Below are positions 1 to 7,286 of a stretch of DNA of 21,700 bases, piece after piece. The position numbers and the translations under genes are program-made. The stretch spans positions 1-21,700 of the forward strand of contig CANIBV010000016.1 of the NCBI GenBank assembly GCA_947466005.1. Reading direction: 5' to 3'. The stretch's first letter is position 1, and every line of letters starts with the position of its first letter. A model generated the notes under the pieces. That model was not told the DNA's origin. It worked only from the letters and a program-made list of their open reading frames with translations, and made no database searches. The DNA comes from Spartobacteria bacterium (GTDB lineage: Bacteria; Verrucomicrobiota; Verrucomicrobiia; Chthoniobacterales; UBA6821).

Positions 1-849
1 AATATCTGCGGATCGCACGACATGAACGACGAGATTCGTTCTATCCGTAACCTGATCTATGTGGAGAGCGATCCGGGTGTGGAGCAAATCAAGATCGATC
101 AGGGGGAATCCGCCACCATCGATTACCTTAAGGAGCACCGGCATCTCTTCACCTTCGGTGAGAATATCGGGACGCCGGCCTTTGCCGTGCCGACTCATGA
201 CTTCGCGTGGCTTCCGACCCGTCAACCGGTGGTCACTGATCTATGGTGCGCGGGGGCCGAGGCGCCGCCGCCAGCTTCCGACGCCCTCTTCACTACGATC
301 TGCAACTGGTCGACCAGCGGGAAGAAGGACATCGTCTGGAAGGATTCCAACTATCTCTGGAGCAAGTCGCTGGAGTTTCTCCGCTTCGTCGAGGCGCCGA
401 GACTCTCTGGGGAGTCCTTTGAGATGGCAACCGACATCAAGAAAGAGGAGGAACAGGAGCTCTTTGTAAAGAACGACTGGAGGCTCGTCCTTCCCCATGA
501 TCTGAGCGTCGATTGGAACGGTTACCGCGACTACATCTCCAACTCGAAGGGTGAGTTCACCTGCGCCAAGGACCAATACATCAGGCTGAACACGGGATGG
601 TTCAGTGACCGAACCGCCTGTTATCTTGCGGCGGGCCGCCCCGTGATCACCCAGGAAACCGGCTTCACCGCTCACTACGGCGGAAAGGGGGGGCTCTTCT
701 CCTTTTCAAGCATGGAGGAGATCATCGAGGCTGTGGCCGCCATCCGGGCCGATTACAAAAAGCACAGCCGTGCGGCACTCGCCATCGCGCGCGAGGTCTT
801 CGAGGCGGAGAAGGTGCTGGCCTCACTCCTCGATCGTGCCGGCGTCTGA
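1..849 (+). CDS. Glycosyltransferase-like protein, C-terminal part (5' end outside window)
   Basis: The reading frame is open from base 1, through seven codons before the first ATG at 22, so the gene very probably starts upstream and this is its C-terminal part (282 codons seen). The tail holds the best motif: GEFTCAKDQY followed by GWFSDRTACYLAAGRPVITQ and ETGF at about residues 190-225 counted from the ATG at 22. Such a Ser-Asp-Arg / Gly-Arg-Pro-Val / Thr-Gly block is typical of the donor-binding C-terminal half of GT-B fold glycosyltransferases. A nucleotide-sugar transferase acting on envelope or exopolysaccharide is therefore likely, but donor and acceptor cannot be told. The next gene carries a weaker version of the same block and looks like a distant paralogue. 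The stop is followed by a short tandem repeat. The family call is moderate; no catalytic residues are identified. Confidence 0.7.
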   Translation, partial: NICGSHDMNDEIRSIRNLIYVESDPGVEQIKIDQGESATIDYLKEHRHLFTFGENIGTPAFAVPTHDFAWLPTRQPVVTDLWCAGAEAPPPASDALFTTICNWSTSGKKDIVWKDSNYLWSKSLEFLRFVEAPRLSGESFEMATDIKKEEEQELFVKNDWRLVLPHDLSVDWNGYRDYISNSKGEFTCAKDQYIRLNTGWFSDRTACYLAAGRPVITQETGFTAHYGGKGGLFSFSSMEEIIEAVAAIRADYKKHSRAALAIAREVFEAEKVLASLLDRAGV

Positions 850-862
850 AGATTTTTAATTT

Positions 863-882
863 GGAACTCAGGAACTCAGGAA
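863..882 (+). repeat. Octamer tandem repeat, left arm of a perfect 20-bp inverted repeat
   Basis: The word GGAACTCA is repeated twice and followed by GGAA, 13 bases after the stop codon of the first gene. The exact reverse complement lies at 974-993, 91 bases on and just before the next gene. The arms could pair in RNA or mark a small inverted-repeat element. Confidence 0.85.
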
Positions 883-973
883 AAGAAGGGGATTGAATAA
901 TTACTGAATCCAGGGGGCGTTTTCCTGAGCAGTCTCCATCAAAACCATCGTTACTCTTTTGACATTCTTTCCA

Positions 974-993
974 TTCCTGAGTTCCTGAGTTCC
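974..993 (+). repeat. Octamer tandem repeat, right arm of a perfect 20-bp inverted repeat
   Basis: The word TCCTGAGT is repeated twice and continued by TCC; it is the exact reverse complement of 863-882. It ends 25 bases before the start codon at 1019. No Shine-Dalgarno sequence lies between the repeat and that start. Confidence 0.85.
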
Positions 994-1018
994 ATCTTAT
1001 TATTCTTTGTACTGATTC

Positions 1019-2179
1019 ATGTCTGCTTCTCTTTCTCCCGTCTTTGTCGGTTGCGGGTTTGCCGCCAAGTACCCCGAGGGTGGGGGGAACTTCTCGGTGC
1101 CCCTACAGTACCTGACCGGCCTTAAGAGAATGGGGCGTCGCGGAATCTGGCTGGAGGTACTGCAGGAGAGTGGTGATCCGAAGAAGGATGCACACTGCGT
1201 CCGTGTCTTCCGTCGGAGGATGGCCCTGTATGGATTGGAATATTGCCTACTGCTGCGCCCTCCCCAGAAAACCGAAGATCCCGAGGAGCACCACGCGGAT
1301 GGGATGAAGGCCTTCGGAGTGCCGGTTGCTGAATTGAAAGAACTCGCTCCTCATGCCCACATGCTGAACCTGAGTTATTCCATCAAGCCCCCCCTCACGA
1401 ATCTCTTCGGGCGTCGCCTGCTCTGCAGCCTGGATCCGACCGAAGTGCTTTTCTGGATGGATCAGATGGAGATGGGGCAGTCATGCCACGACGAGTTCTG
1501 GTCGATCGGTCTCTGCATGGACTCGATCGATCCCAAGCTACCCAAGCCGGTTGTTCCTTGGAGAAGTTACTTCCCCCTCGTCGACACGGAACTACTCACT
1601 CTGCAGCCCCGCCCCACCGGAAGGCCCCGCTTCACCACCATCGGCCAGTGGTACTGGGACGGAATGATCATGATCGGCGGCGAGTACCGGGATTACTCCA
1701 AGCAGGAGGCCTTCGCCCCCTACCTTGATCTTCCCAAGCGGGTTCCGGAGGCGATCTTCGAACTGGCGATGAATCTCAATCCCGACGACCCGGAGCGGGT
1801 GCGTCTCCGCTCCCTAGGCTGGAAGGTAGCAACTCCGCACGCACTGACCCGTACCCCGGCCGCCTACTACCGCTATCTCGCCGGAGCGACGGCCGAATTT
1901 ACGGCCGTGAAACTCGAGGCCCTCATGGGGAGCGGTTGGCTGAGCGACCGGGCGGCTGCGTTTCTTGCCTTGGGTCGCCCTGTGGTGACGGAACCAACCG
2001 GAGCGGAGCGTTTCCTTCCCAAGGAATCGGGCATGCTCTTTGTCAGCAATCTTGAGGAGGCGTCTGATGCCTCCCGTCGCGTCCTCAAGGATTGGCCTGC
2101 CCTCTCGAAGGCCGCCCGCTCTACGGCTCTGGAGTGCTTTGATTCCGTGCGTAATCTCAAGCACCTGCTTGGGGGGTAA
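1019..2179 (+). CDS. Glycosyltransferase-like protein, paralogue of the preceding gene
   Basis: This is a complete 386-residue protein with no signal peptide or membrane segment. The N-terminus (VFVGCGFAAKYPEGGGNFSV, about residues 8-27) resembles the Gly-rich opening of GT-B glycosyltransferases that bind an acceptor there. At about residues 300-330 it has GSGWLSDRAAAFLALGRPV then TEPTG, the counterpart of GWFSDRTACYLAAGRPV in the upstream gene, preceded in both by an EFT-x-x-K element. This supports a tandem duplication followed by strong divergence. A sugar transferase role is inferred; the substrate is unknown. The ATG at 1019 follows a pyrimidine-rich spacer without a clear ribosome binding site. 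A non-catalytic member of the family cannot be excluded, because the motif is less well kept than in the neighbour. Confidence 0.65.
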   Translation: MSASLSPVFVGCGFAAKYPEGGGNFSVPLQYLTGLKRMGRRGIWLEVLQESGDPKKDAHCVRVFRRRMALYGLEYCLLLRPPQKTEDPEEHHADGMKAFGVPVAELKELAPHAHMLNLSYSIKPPLTNLFGRRLLCSLDPTEVLFWMDQMEMGQSCHDEFWSIGLCMDSIDPKLPKPVVPWRSYFPLVDTELLTLQPRPTGRPRFTTIGQWYWDGMIMIGGEYRDYSKQEAFAPYLDLPKRVPEAIFELAMNLNPDDPERVRLRSLGWKVATPHALTRTPAAYYRYLAGATAEFTAVKLEALMGSGWLSDRAAAFLALGRPVVTEPTGAERFLPKESGMLFVSNLEEASDASRRVLKDWPALSKAARSTALECFDSVRNLKHLLGG

Positions 2180-2219
2180 GAGAGATTTCCTTAAACTCTG
2201 CCGTTCAATTCTCGTTTCG

Positions 2220-2426
2220 ATGCCCACCCCCTCCATCACGTTCAAGCCTTTCTGAATGACCTCCGACGGCCAACGGACGACCCTGTGCACCCTCCGCGTC
2301 GGCCTCTGCGTCGAGCCCCAGCATTATCCTGATTCACCCAATCAGAAGCCCTTCCCAACCACGGTCCTCAAGCCGGGTGAGACGTACAAGAACACCATCA
2401 TTTGCCGCTTCTCCACTCTCCGCTAA
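2220..2426 (+). pseudogene. galM: Remnant of aldose 1-epimerase (galactose mutarotase), internally deleted with in-frame stop
   Basis: Reading one frame from the ATG at 2220 gives MPTPSITFKPF, a TGA stop at 2253-2255, then MTSDGQRTTLCTLR, and then RVGLCVEPQHYPDSPNQ and a terminal KPGETYKNTIICRF up to TAA at 2424-2426. The first part matches the N-terminal strand of mutarotases (K-x-P-F-G-x-T-x-D-G-x...L-x-T-L-x-N). The last part matches their conserved C-terminus (G-x-C-x-E-x-Q-H-x-P-D-S-P-N-Q ... L-x-P-G-E-x-Y). About 280 central residues, including the catalytic histidines, are missing, with the joint near 2295-2300, and a Gly codon seems to have become TGA. The frame is otherwise kept across the joint. 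The fragment is too short to be an enzyme. The call rests on recognising both family ends from memory. Confidence 0.75.
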
Positions 2427-2473
2427 GGGTAGGGGCGCGGGAGAGGGGCGAGGCTGGATGCGGACTCCGGGGC

Positions 2474-2911
2474 TTACAGGCCTCCGAGTTTCAGGATCCG
2501 ACCGTACTCTTGGGCGCTCACGGGCATGACACTAAGGCGGGACTGCTTGATCAAGGCCATCTCCGCTAGTGAAGGTTCGGATTTAATCACGGCGAGCGTC
2601 ACGGGTGAGGGGAGGGGTTTCACGGCGGCCAGATCGACACAGCTCCAGATGCCTTCCTTGGCGTCCTTCGACCCCTTGAAAGTCGGATCGGCATAGGCTT
2701 CCTTGACGACCTTGGTGATGCCCACCACCGATGGGTCAGTGACGCTCTGGTAGAAGAGGACCAGATCATCCTTCTTCATCACTCGGAGATTGTTCCGAGC
2801 CTGGAAGTTCCGCACCCCCGTCCAGGCGGTCTGCTTCTCCCTGATGAGATCGGCCCACGAGTATGCGGAGGGTTCGGATTTGACGAGCCAGCGTCGGGGT
2901 TTTTCTGCCAT
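2474..2911 (-). CDS. EVE domain protein (thymocyte nuclear protein 1-like)
   Basis: This 145-residue single-domain protein matches the EVE family along its whole length. It opens with RRWLVKSEPSAYSWADL, the hallmark N-terminus (W-L-x-K-S-E-P-x-x-Y-S). It continues with TAWTGVRNFQARNNLRVMKK (W-x-G-V-R-N-x-Q-A-R-N), then DDLVLFYQS and VVGITKVVKEAYADPT, and ends with a conserved SRLSVMPVSAQEY segment. EVE domains share the PUA-like fold and are thought to bind modified bases in DNA or RNA; the bacterial stand-alone protein has no settled role. The gene is on the opposite strand to its neighbours, convergent with the galM remnant and divergent from tmk, so it is probably transcribed alone. Confidence 0.93.
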   Translation of the reverse strand: MAEKPRRWLVKSEPSAYSWADLIREKQTAWTGVRNFQARNNLRVMKKDDLVLFYQSVTDPSVVGITKVVKEAYADPTFKGSKDAKEGIWSCVDLAAVKPLPSPVTLAVIKSEPSLAEMALIKQSRLSVMPVSAQEYGRILKLGGL

Positions 2912-3085
2912 GAGGGGGGATTTCTAGCCGATCACGCCGAAAAGATCCATGCCCCTCATCACGCGATAGAAATTAACCGAAAAATCAGAACATCTTCTGG
3001 TCCGCAGGCCTGAAGTTCTAGGGAAGCGCTGGAAGTTGATTCACTGATTGTGACCGGAGGGCCTTCCCGCTAAGGTGGCCGCCTC

Positions 3086-3739
3086 ATGGCATGCACAGGC
3101 CTCTTCATCACTTTTGAGGGATCCGAGGGGTGTGGCAAATCGACCCAGATTCGCCGCATTGCCGATCGTCTGCGCGCACTGGGTCGTGAAGTGATGACGC
3201 TGCGTGAGCCGGGGGGGACGCCGATCGGAGAGTCGATCCGCAATCTGCTTCAGTACGATGAGAAGGCGACAGCCATGACACCCGAGGCAGAGTTGTTGCT
3301 CTTTGCCGCCAGTCGCGCCCAACTCGTTCGCGAAGTCATTCGTCCCGCCCTCGAACGGGGAGCCGTGGTGCTCTGCGACCGCTTCCTCGATTCGACGACG
3401 GTCTACCAGGGAGTGGCGCGGGCTCTGTCCCTGAGTGATGTGGCCGCGATCAACGACTTCGCCAGCGGCGGCACTCTTCCCGATCTCACGCTGCTGCTGG
3501 ATCTCGATGCCGCCGAGGGCCGCCGCCGCGCGGCCATCCGCAAGGGGCCGGTCGACCGGATGGAGCAGGAGGGGGCTGACTTTTACGAGGCGGTGAAACG
3601 GGGTTATCTGGAGCTCGCTCAGGGTGACCCGAAGCGTTTCGCCGTCATCGACGCCTCGCCAAGCGAGGCAGCCGTGGAGGAGGCCGTCACCGCTTTACTG
3701 AAGGAGCGATTCAAGGAGGAATTCCATGGCCTTCGCTAA
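3086..3739 (+). CDS. tmk: Thymidylate kinase
   Basis: This enzyme phosphorylates dTMP to dTDP with ATP, a cytoplasmic step of dTTP synthesis. The 217-residue length is normal for bacterial Tmk. The P-loop GSEGCGKST lies at residues 12-20, the dTMP-binding stretch LREPGGTPIGE at 39-49, and the DR-type motif CDRFLDSTTVYQG at 97-109. The region after RRRAAIRKGPVDRMEQEG (147-164) corresponds to the lid. The ATG at 3086 gives a standard N-terminus (FITFEGSEG starting at residue 7); no strong Shine-Dalgarno precedes it. The last 14 bases overlap the start of holB, the common tmk-holB pairing, and indicate translational coupling. Confidence 0.97.
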   Translation: MACTGLFITFEGSEGCGKSTQIRRIADRLRALGREVMTLREPGGTPIGESIRNLLQYDEKATAMTPEAELLLFAASRAQLVREVIRPALERGAVVLCDRFLDSTTVYQGVARALSLSDVAAINDFASGGTLPDLTLLLDLDAAEGRRRAAIRKGPVDRMEQEGADFYEAVKRGYLELAQGDPKRFAVIDASPSEAAVEEAVTALLKERFKEEFHGLR

Positions 3740-4685
3740 GCAAGAAGCCTTCCGCCTTCTGGAGAAGGCTCTCGCCGAGGGGCGCCTCGGTCACGCCTAC
3801 CTGATCTCGGGAGCCCCCGGCTCGGGGGTCAATGAGTTTGCGGAGGAACTCTCCTCCCTTTTCCTAGGATCCGGTCCGATCCCGGTGGCGAAGGATCCTG
3901 ACTTCCACGCGATCGAGCCCGGTTCCAAATCGCGCCGTCTGCTCATCGAACAGATCCGCGATCTTGAGGGGGCCCTCCACCGCACCCCGGAGAAGGGCCT
4001 CCGCAAGGTGGCCGTGATCAGGGATGCCGACCGCCTGATGCCGCAGGCGGCGAATGCCTTTCTGAAGACGCTCGAGGAGCCGCCTGCAGGCTCCCTGCTG
4101 ATTCTCACCACGGAGCTGCCCGAGGCATTGCTGGAGACGATCCGCTCCCGGTGCATTGCCGTGGTGCTTCACTCCGTTGCCAAGCCCTCCGCCGGCCCCC
4201 GCGAGGAACGGCTTGCCCGGGCGCTGCCCGGATTCTTCGGTCCCGGGGCCCGGACCGATGCCACGGCCGCCTTTGGCCTGACACGGATCTTCCGTGATCT
4301 CCTCGATGAGGTCCGCGAGGAGGCCGCCGAGAGGATCAAGGAGGAGCTCTCCGCGGAAAAAGCCCATTTCGGAAAGACCACCGAGGGGGACTGGGAGCAG
4401 AAGGAGGAAGCGTTGAAAGCCAGCTCCGAGTCTGATGTGCTGCGCGAGCGTTCACTGCTGCTCGGCGTGGCAGCTGATTATTTCGGAGCCGCCCTGAGCG
4501 GCATTCACGGTGTGGCGGACGGTGGCAACCGGGATCCCGAGGAATCCCGCAGACTGCTCCGTTGCCTTGATGCCCTGGAGAAACTCCGCAGCACGCTGGA
4601 GCGCGGCATCCAGGAAGGTCTGGCCTTGGAGGCAGGCTTTCTCGAGCTCATGATCGCCTCCAGGTCAGGTTCCAAGTCAACATGA
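3726..4685 (+). CDS. holB: DNA polymerase III delta' subunit
   Basis: This 319-residue protein is the delta' subunit of the clamp loader, which helps open the beta sliding clamp. Residues 29-36 (GAPGSGVN) are a P-loop lacking the Lys-Ser/Thr, in keeping with delta' not hydrolysing ATP. RDADRLMPQAANAFLKTLEE at 99-118, followed by PP, is the family hallmark, and SRC at 141-143 is the conserved motif that contacts the neighbouring ATP site. The four-cysteine zinc module found in many clamp-loader subunits is not visible between residues 45 and 75. The C-terminal half is a poorly conserved helical domain. Overlap with tmk by 14 bases and the shared replication theme support the call. Confidence 0.9.
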   Translation: MAFAKQEAFRLLEKALAEGRLGHAYLISGAPGSGVNEFAEELSSLFLGSGPIPVAKDPDFHAIEPGSKSRRLLIEQIRDLEGALHRTPEKGLRKVAVIRDADRLMPQAANAFLKTLEEPPAGSLLILTTELPEALLETIRSRCIAVVLHSVAKPSAGPREERLARALPGFFGPGARTDATAAFGLTRIFRDLLDEVREEAAERIKEELSAEKAHFGKTTEGDWEQKEEALKASSESDVLRERSLLLGVAADYFGAALSGIHGVADGGNRDPEESRRLLRCLDALEKLRSTLERGIQEGLALEAGFLELMIASRSGSKST

Positions 4686-4687
4686 TC

Positions 4688-4693
4688 AGGAGG
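4688..4693 (+). promoter_or_regulatory. Strong Shine-Dalgarno site for proB
   Basis: AGGAGG lies 11 bases before the ATG at 4705 and just after the holB stop. It is one of few strong ribosome binding sites in the window and fixes the proB start. Confidence 0.8.
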
Positions 4694-4704
4694 AAGTACA
4701 CCCC

Positions 4705-5523
4705 ATGAAAAAGCGCCCCGTTGTCCTTAAGTTCGGTACCGGCATCCTCGCCCGCGAGGGGGGATGTTCGCTGGATGAGTCCCAGTTTCGTCGGCTCTGC
4801 AAGGAGATTGCCGAACTCGCAGCCGAAGGGACTCCCTGCATCGTGGTCTCCAGCGGGGCGGTGGCTGCCGGAGTCGATGCGCTGAAGCTCGCCAAGCGTC
4901 CGACGGATCTCGCGGGAAAGCAGGCCTGTGCCGCCGTCGGTCAGCCGGCCCTGATGACTTCTTACGGCCGCCATCTTGGCAGACACGGTTTCCGTGCCGC
5001 CCAACTTCTACTCACGCACGACGATATCTTCGACGCGGGACGCCGACGCAATGCGAGCGTCACGCTTGAGAAGCTGCTCGCCTCGCCCGGGGTGATCCCT
5101 ATCATCAATGAGAATGACTCGGTTGCCGTCGAGGAGCTCCGCTTCGGCGACAATGACCGCCTCTCCGCAGAGGTGGCACAGTTGGTGAAGGCTCGACTGC
5201 TTATTCTTCTGACGAGCGCCGACGGCCTGCTCGCTCGGGCCACTCCCTCCGGCAAGCCGGAGCGTGTCCCCGTCGTGACCGAGATCAAGCAGGCGTTCCG
5301 CCATGTCACGCCCGAGAGGGGGGAGCATTCCACGGGCGGGATGCTGACCAAGCTTCAGGCGGTGGAGTCAGCCGTGAAAGCAGGCATCGAAACCGTCATC
5401 GCCCACGGCCGAAAGAAGGACCAGATCCGCGGCGCCGTGGAGGGCGCGGATGTTGGAACCCGCTTTCCTGTCGGAGGAAAGGGCAAGGACGGCAAGGCGG
5501 CCCGCCAAAGTTCCCGGAAATGA
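4705..5523 (+). CDS. proB: Glutamate 5-kinase, short form without PUA domain
   Basis: This enzyme phosphorylates L-glutamate to gamma-glutamyl phosphate, the first step of proline synthesis. The amino-acid kinase fold is clear: KFGTG at residues 9-13, VSSGAVAAG at 48-56, INENDSV at 134-140, FGDND at 147-151, STGGMLTK at 209-216 and GTRF at 251-254. At 272 residues it ends just after the kinase domain, so the C-terminal PUA domain present in many longer ProB proteins (about 370 residues) is absent. The family includes such short forms, so this need not be a truncation. The last 12 residues are a basic tail. Its stop overlaps the next start by ATGA. proA is not in the window. Confidence 0.95.
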   Translation: MKKRPVVLKFGTGILAREGGCSLDESQFRRLCKEIAELAAEGTPCIVVSSGAVAAGVDALKLAKRPTDLAGKQACAAVGQPALMTSYGRHLGRHGFRAAQLLLTHDDIFDAGRRRNASVTLEKLLASPGVIPIINENDSVAVEELRFGDNDRLSAEVAQLVKARLLILLTSADGLLARATPSGKPERVPVVTEIKQAFRHVTPERGEHSTGGMLTKLQAVESAVKAGIETVIAHGRKKDQIRGAVEGADVGTRFPVGGKGKDGKAARQSSRK

Positions 5524-6395
5524 ACGCCGTTTTCTTCTCTCCCTCCCGCATCGTTACGATCGGGCGCAATACCTTCACCGAACTGGTCCGCCAGAAGGTC
5601 TTCTATTTCCTGCTGATCTTTGCCCTGATCGTGATCGGAAACTCGGCCTTCCTGGCCAAGTTCTCGTTTCAGGAGGAGTTTCAGATGCTCAAGGATGTGG
5701 CCCTCGGCGCGATGTCCGTCTTCCTGTGTCTGCTTGCCATTCTGGCCACGGCGATGCTGTTGCCGCGTGATCTGGAAGACCGGACAATCTTCACCATCCT
5801 CTCCAAGCCTGTGCCCCGTTACGAATACCTCCTCGGGAAGTTGTCCGGCGTGGTGATCCTCCTGACCCTCTCGACCCTCATCATGGGGGTTCTCTTCCTT
5901 GGGGTCCTCCTGCTGCGTGAGCAGAATGCCCTCATGGAGACCCATCGATCACTCTCCGGGTCGCCTCAGGAACTGGCGGCCGCGATCACTGAAATTAAAA
6001 AAGTCGCCTTCAGCTGGGATCTCATCCCGGCGATGGCGATCCTTCTCGTGAAGGGGATCCTTCTGGCCTCACTGACCCTGCTGATCTCCACCTTCGCCAC
6101 CTCGGGCATCTTCGCGATTCTCGTGGCGGCCTCCGCCTACTTCATTGGCCATCTGCAGGTGACGGCCCGGGAATACTGGATGAGCGGCATCGGGATTCAC
6201 TGGTGGACGCGCCTCTTCACTGCCTTCATCGCCCTCATCTTTCCCGATCTGCAGGCCTTTAACCTGACCGACGACATCGTCGCGGGGACGGCGCTCCCGA
6301 TGACCCTCTTTTGGCAGACGGTTGCCCTGGGAGGAATCTATTCGGCCGTCTACTACGCCGTCGCCTGCTTCCTCTTTCAGAACAGGGAGCTTTAG
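5520..6395 (+). CDS. ABC-2 type transporter permease
   Basis: This 291-residue integral membrane protein has hydrophobic segments near residues 27-46, 61-82, 109-132, 168-190, 195-213 and 264-287, giving about six spans. The opening (SRIVTIGRNTFTELVRQKVF) and the sequence DLEDRTIFTILSKPVPRYEY at 84-103 between spans 2 and 3 are typical of ABC-2 permeases, where this loop contacts the ATPase. Such permeases export lipids, polysaccharides or drugs or serve motility systems; the substrate here is unknown. No ATPase gene is adjacent, so the partner must be encoded elsewhere. The start overlaps the proB stop (ATGA), showing translational coupling. The downstream TPR gene may be a functional partner. 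Confidence 0.88.
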   Translation: MNAVFFSPSRIVTIGRNTFTELVRQKVFYFLLIFALIVIGNSAFLAKFSFQEEFQMLKDVALGAMSVFLCLLAILATAMLLPRDLEDRTIFTILSKPVPRYEYLLGKLSGVVILLTLSTLIMGVLFLGVLLLREQNALMETHRSLSGSPQELAAAITEIKKVAFSWDLIPAMAILLVKGILLASLTLLISTFATSGIFAILVAASAYFIGHLQVTAREYWMSGIGIHWWTRLFTAFIALIFPDLQAFNLTDDIVAGTALPMTLFWQTVALGGIYSAVYYAVACFLFQNREL

Positions 6396-6445
6396 GGTTT
6401 AGAAAATGCCAACGCAAGCGATCATGGCTCTGGGTGATTTTTTGG

Positions 6446-6490
6446 TTCAGTGTTCAGTCTCATTTGTACTTCAGCCGTCAGCCGTCAGCC
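6446..6490 (+). repeat. TTCAG-type short tandem repeats before the TPR gene
   Basis: TTCAGTG then TTCAG at 6446-6457 and a heptamer CAGCCGT repeated at 6470-6490 occupy the spacer after the permease gene. The tract is pyrimidine-biased on the coding strand, as in the other spacers, but no convincing complementary arm is seen between 6396 and 6440. Confidence 0.6.
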
Positions 6491-6502
6491 TTTCCTCATG
6501 AC

Positions 6503-6510
6503 AGGAAGGG
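6503..6510 (+). promoter_or_regulatory. Shine-Dalgarno site deciding the TPR gene start
   Basis: AGGAAGGG lies five bases before the ATG at 6516. It favours that start over the in-frame ATGs at 6450 and 6498, whose extra codons would be read from repeat sequence. Confidence 0.7.
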
Positions 6511-6515
6511 TCTCC

Positions 6516-7286
6516 ATGCTACGCAGTCTGATCGCCATCGTGATGCTGGCCATGGTGGGGGGGGTGTTGCTGCCGTGGCAGATAGAATTGCAGAAGTTGG
6601 CCCAAAAGGCACACTTCCGGACCGCTCCGCTCAACCTCAGCCTGCGGGAACAAGTCGGACAGTCGGGATTTCTTGCAGCGCTGAGCGGATTCCGATCGCC
6701 GCTTGCCGCGTTTCTTTGGATTGATGCGCACACCGCCTGGGAAAAGACCGAGTGGGGACGCATGAACGGTCTGTTCAACACGGTCACGACCCTCCAGCCT
6801 CACTCGCTGCTCTACTGGGATATTGCCGCCTGGCACATGGCGTGGAATGCGAGTGTGGCCGCCCTTCAGGATCGTAAGCAGCAGAGCGAGGCCCTCCGCG
6901 AACGTGCCCGCCGTCAATACATCGAACTGGGCCGTGATTTTCTGGAGAGGGGCATCCGGAATAATCCCGACCAGTACCTGCTCTATGAGCGACTCGGCAT
7001 CCTGCTGCGCGATAAGGTCGAGGATCACGGGGCGGCGGCCGATGCCTTTGCCAAGGCGGCATCCTTCCGTGATGCTCCCGCCTACATTAACCGCTTTGCG
7101 GCCTATGAGGCGGCGAAAGTTCCCGGGCGTGAGCGCGAGGCCTACGATCGCCTCCTCGCCCTCTATAATCAGGGAGAGAAACAACGCATGCCCTCCCTGC
7201 TCGTGATGCTCCGTGGATTGGAGCAAAAGCTAAACATCCCCGACGCCCAGCGCATCAAGGCCATCGCGCCGCCACCCCCTCGCTAA
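6516..7286 (+). CDS. Membrane-anchored TPR-like protein of unknown function
   Basis: Using the start at 6516 the protein has 256 residues. An N-terminal hydrophobic segment (about residues 2-20, LRSLIAIVMLAMVGGVLLPW) is probably a membrane anchor or uncleaved signal. The rest is helical, with aromatic-rich WIDAHTAWEKTEWGRMN and LQPHSLLYWDIAAWHMAWN, and then alpha-helical pairs resembling tetratricopeptide repeats (FLERGIRNNPDQYLLYERLG; ADAFAKAASFRDAPAYINRF). It ends with a short proline run. I recognise this as a type of hypothetical protein found beside ABC-2 permeases in Verrucomicrobiota, but no function is known to me. A run of eight G at 6557-6564, close to the start, could be prone to slippage. 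The stop codon abuts the next ATG. Confidence 0.75.
   Translation: MLRSLIAIVMLAMVGGVLLPWQIELQKLAQKAHFRTAPLNLSLREQVGQSGFLAALSGFRSPLAAFLWIDAHTAWEKTEWGRMNGLFNTVTTLQPHSLLYWDIAAWHMAWNASVAALQDRKQQSEALRERARRQYIELGRDFLERGIRNNPDQYLLYERLGILLRDKVEDHGAAADAFAKAASFRDAPAYINRFAAYEAAKVPGREREAYDRLLALYNQGEKQRMPSLLVMLRGLEQKLNIPDAQRIKAIAPPPPR

Noticed and set aside
959..1003. TTGACA-like box before the second glycosyltransferase gene
   Set aside because: No -10 box at a usable distance; the next AT-rich stretch is over 30 bases away.
3048..3076. TTGTGA-N17-TAAGGT as tmk promoter
   Set aside because: The -10 box is poor and the leader to the ATG would be only a few bases.
3812..3833. Lost Lys in the HolB P-loop as a sign of a broken gene
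   Set aside because: Delta' subunits often have a non-functional P-loop, so this is normal.
4705..5523. ProB truncated by loss of its PUA domain
   Set aside because: Short PUA-less glutamate kinases are known, and the ATGA overlap with the next gene speaks for a natural end.
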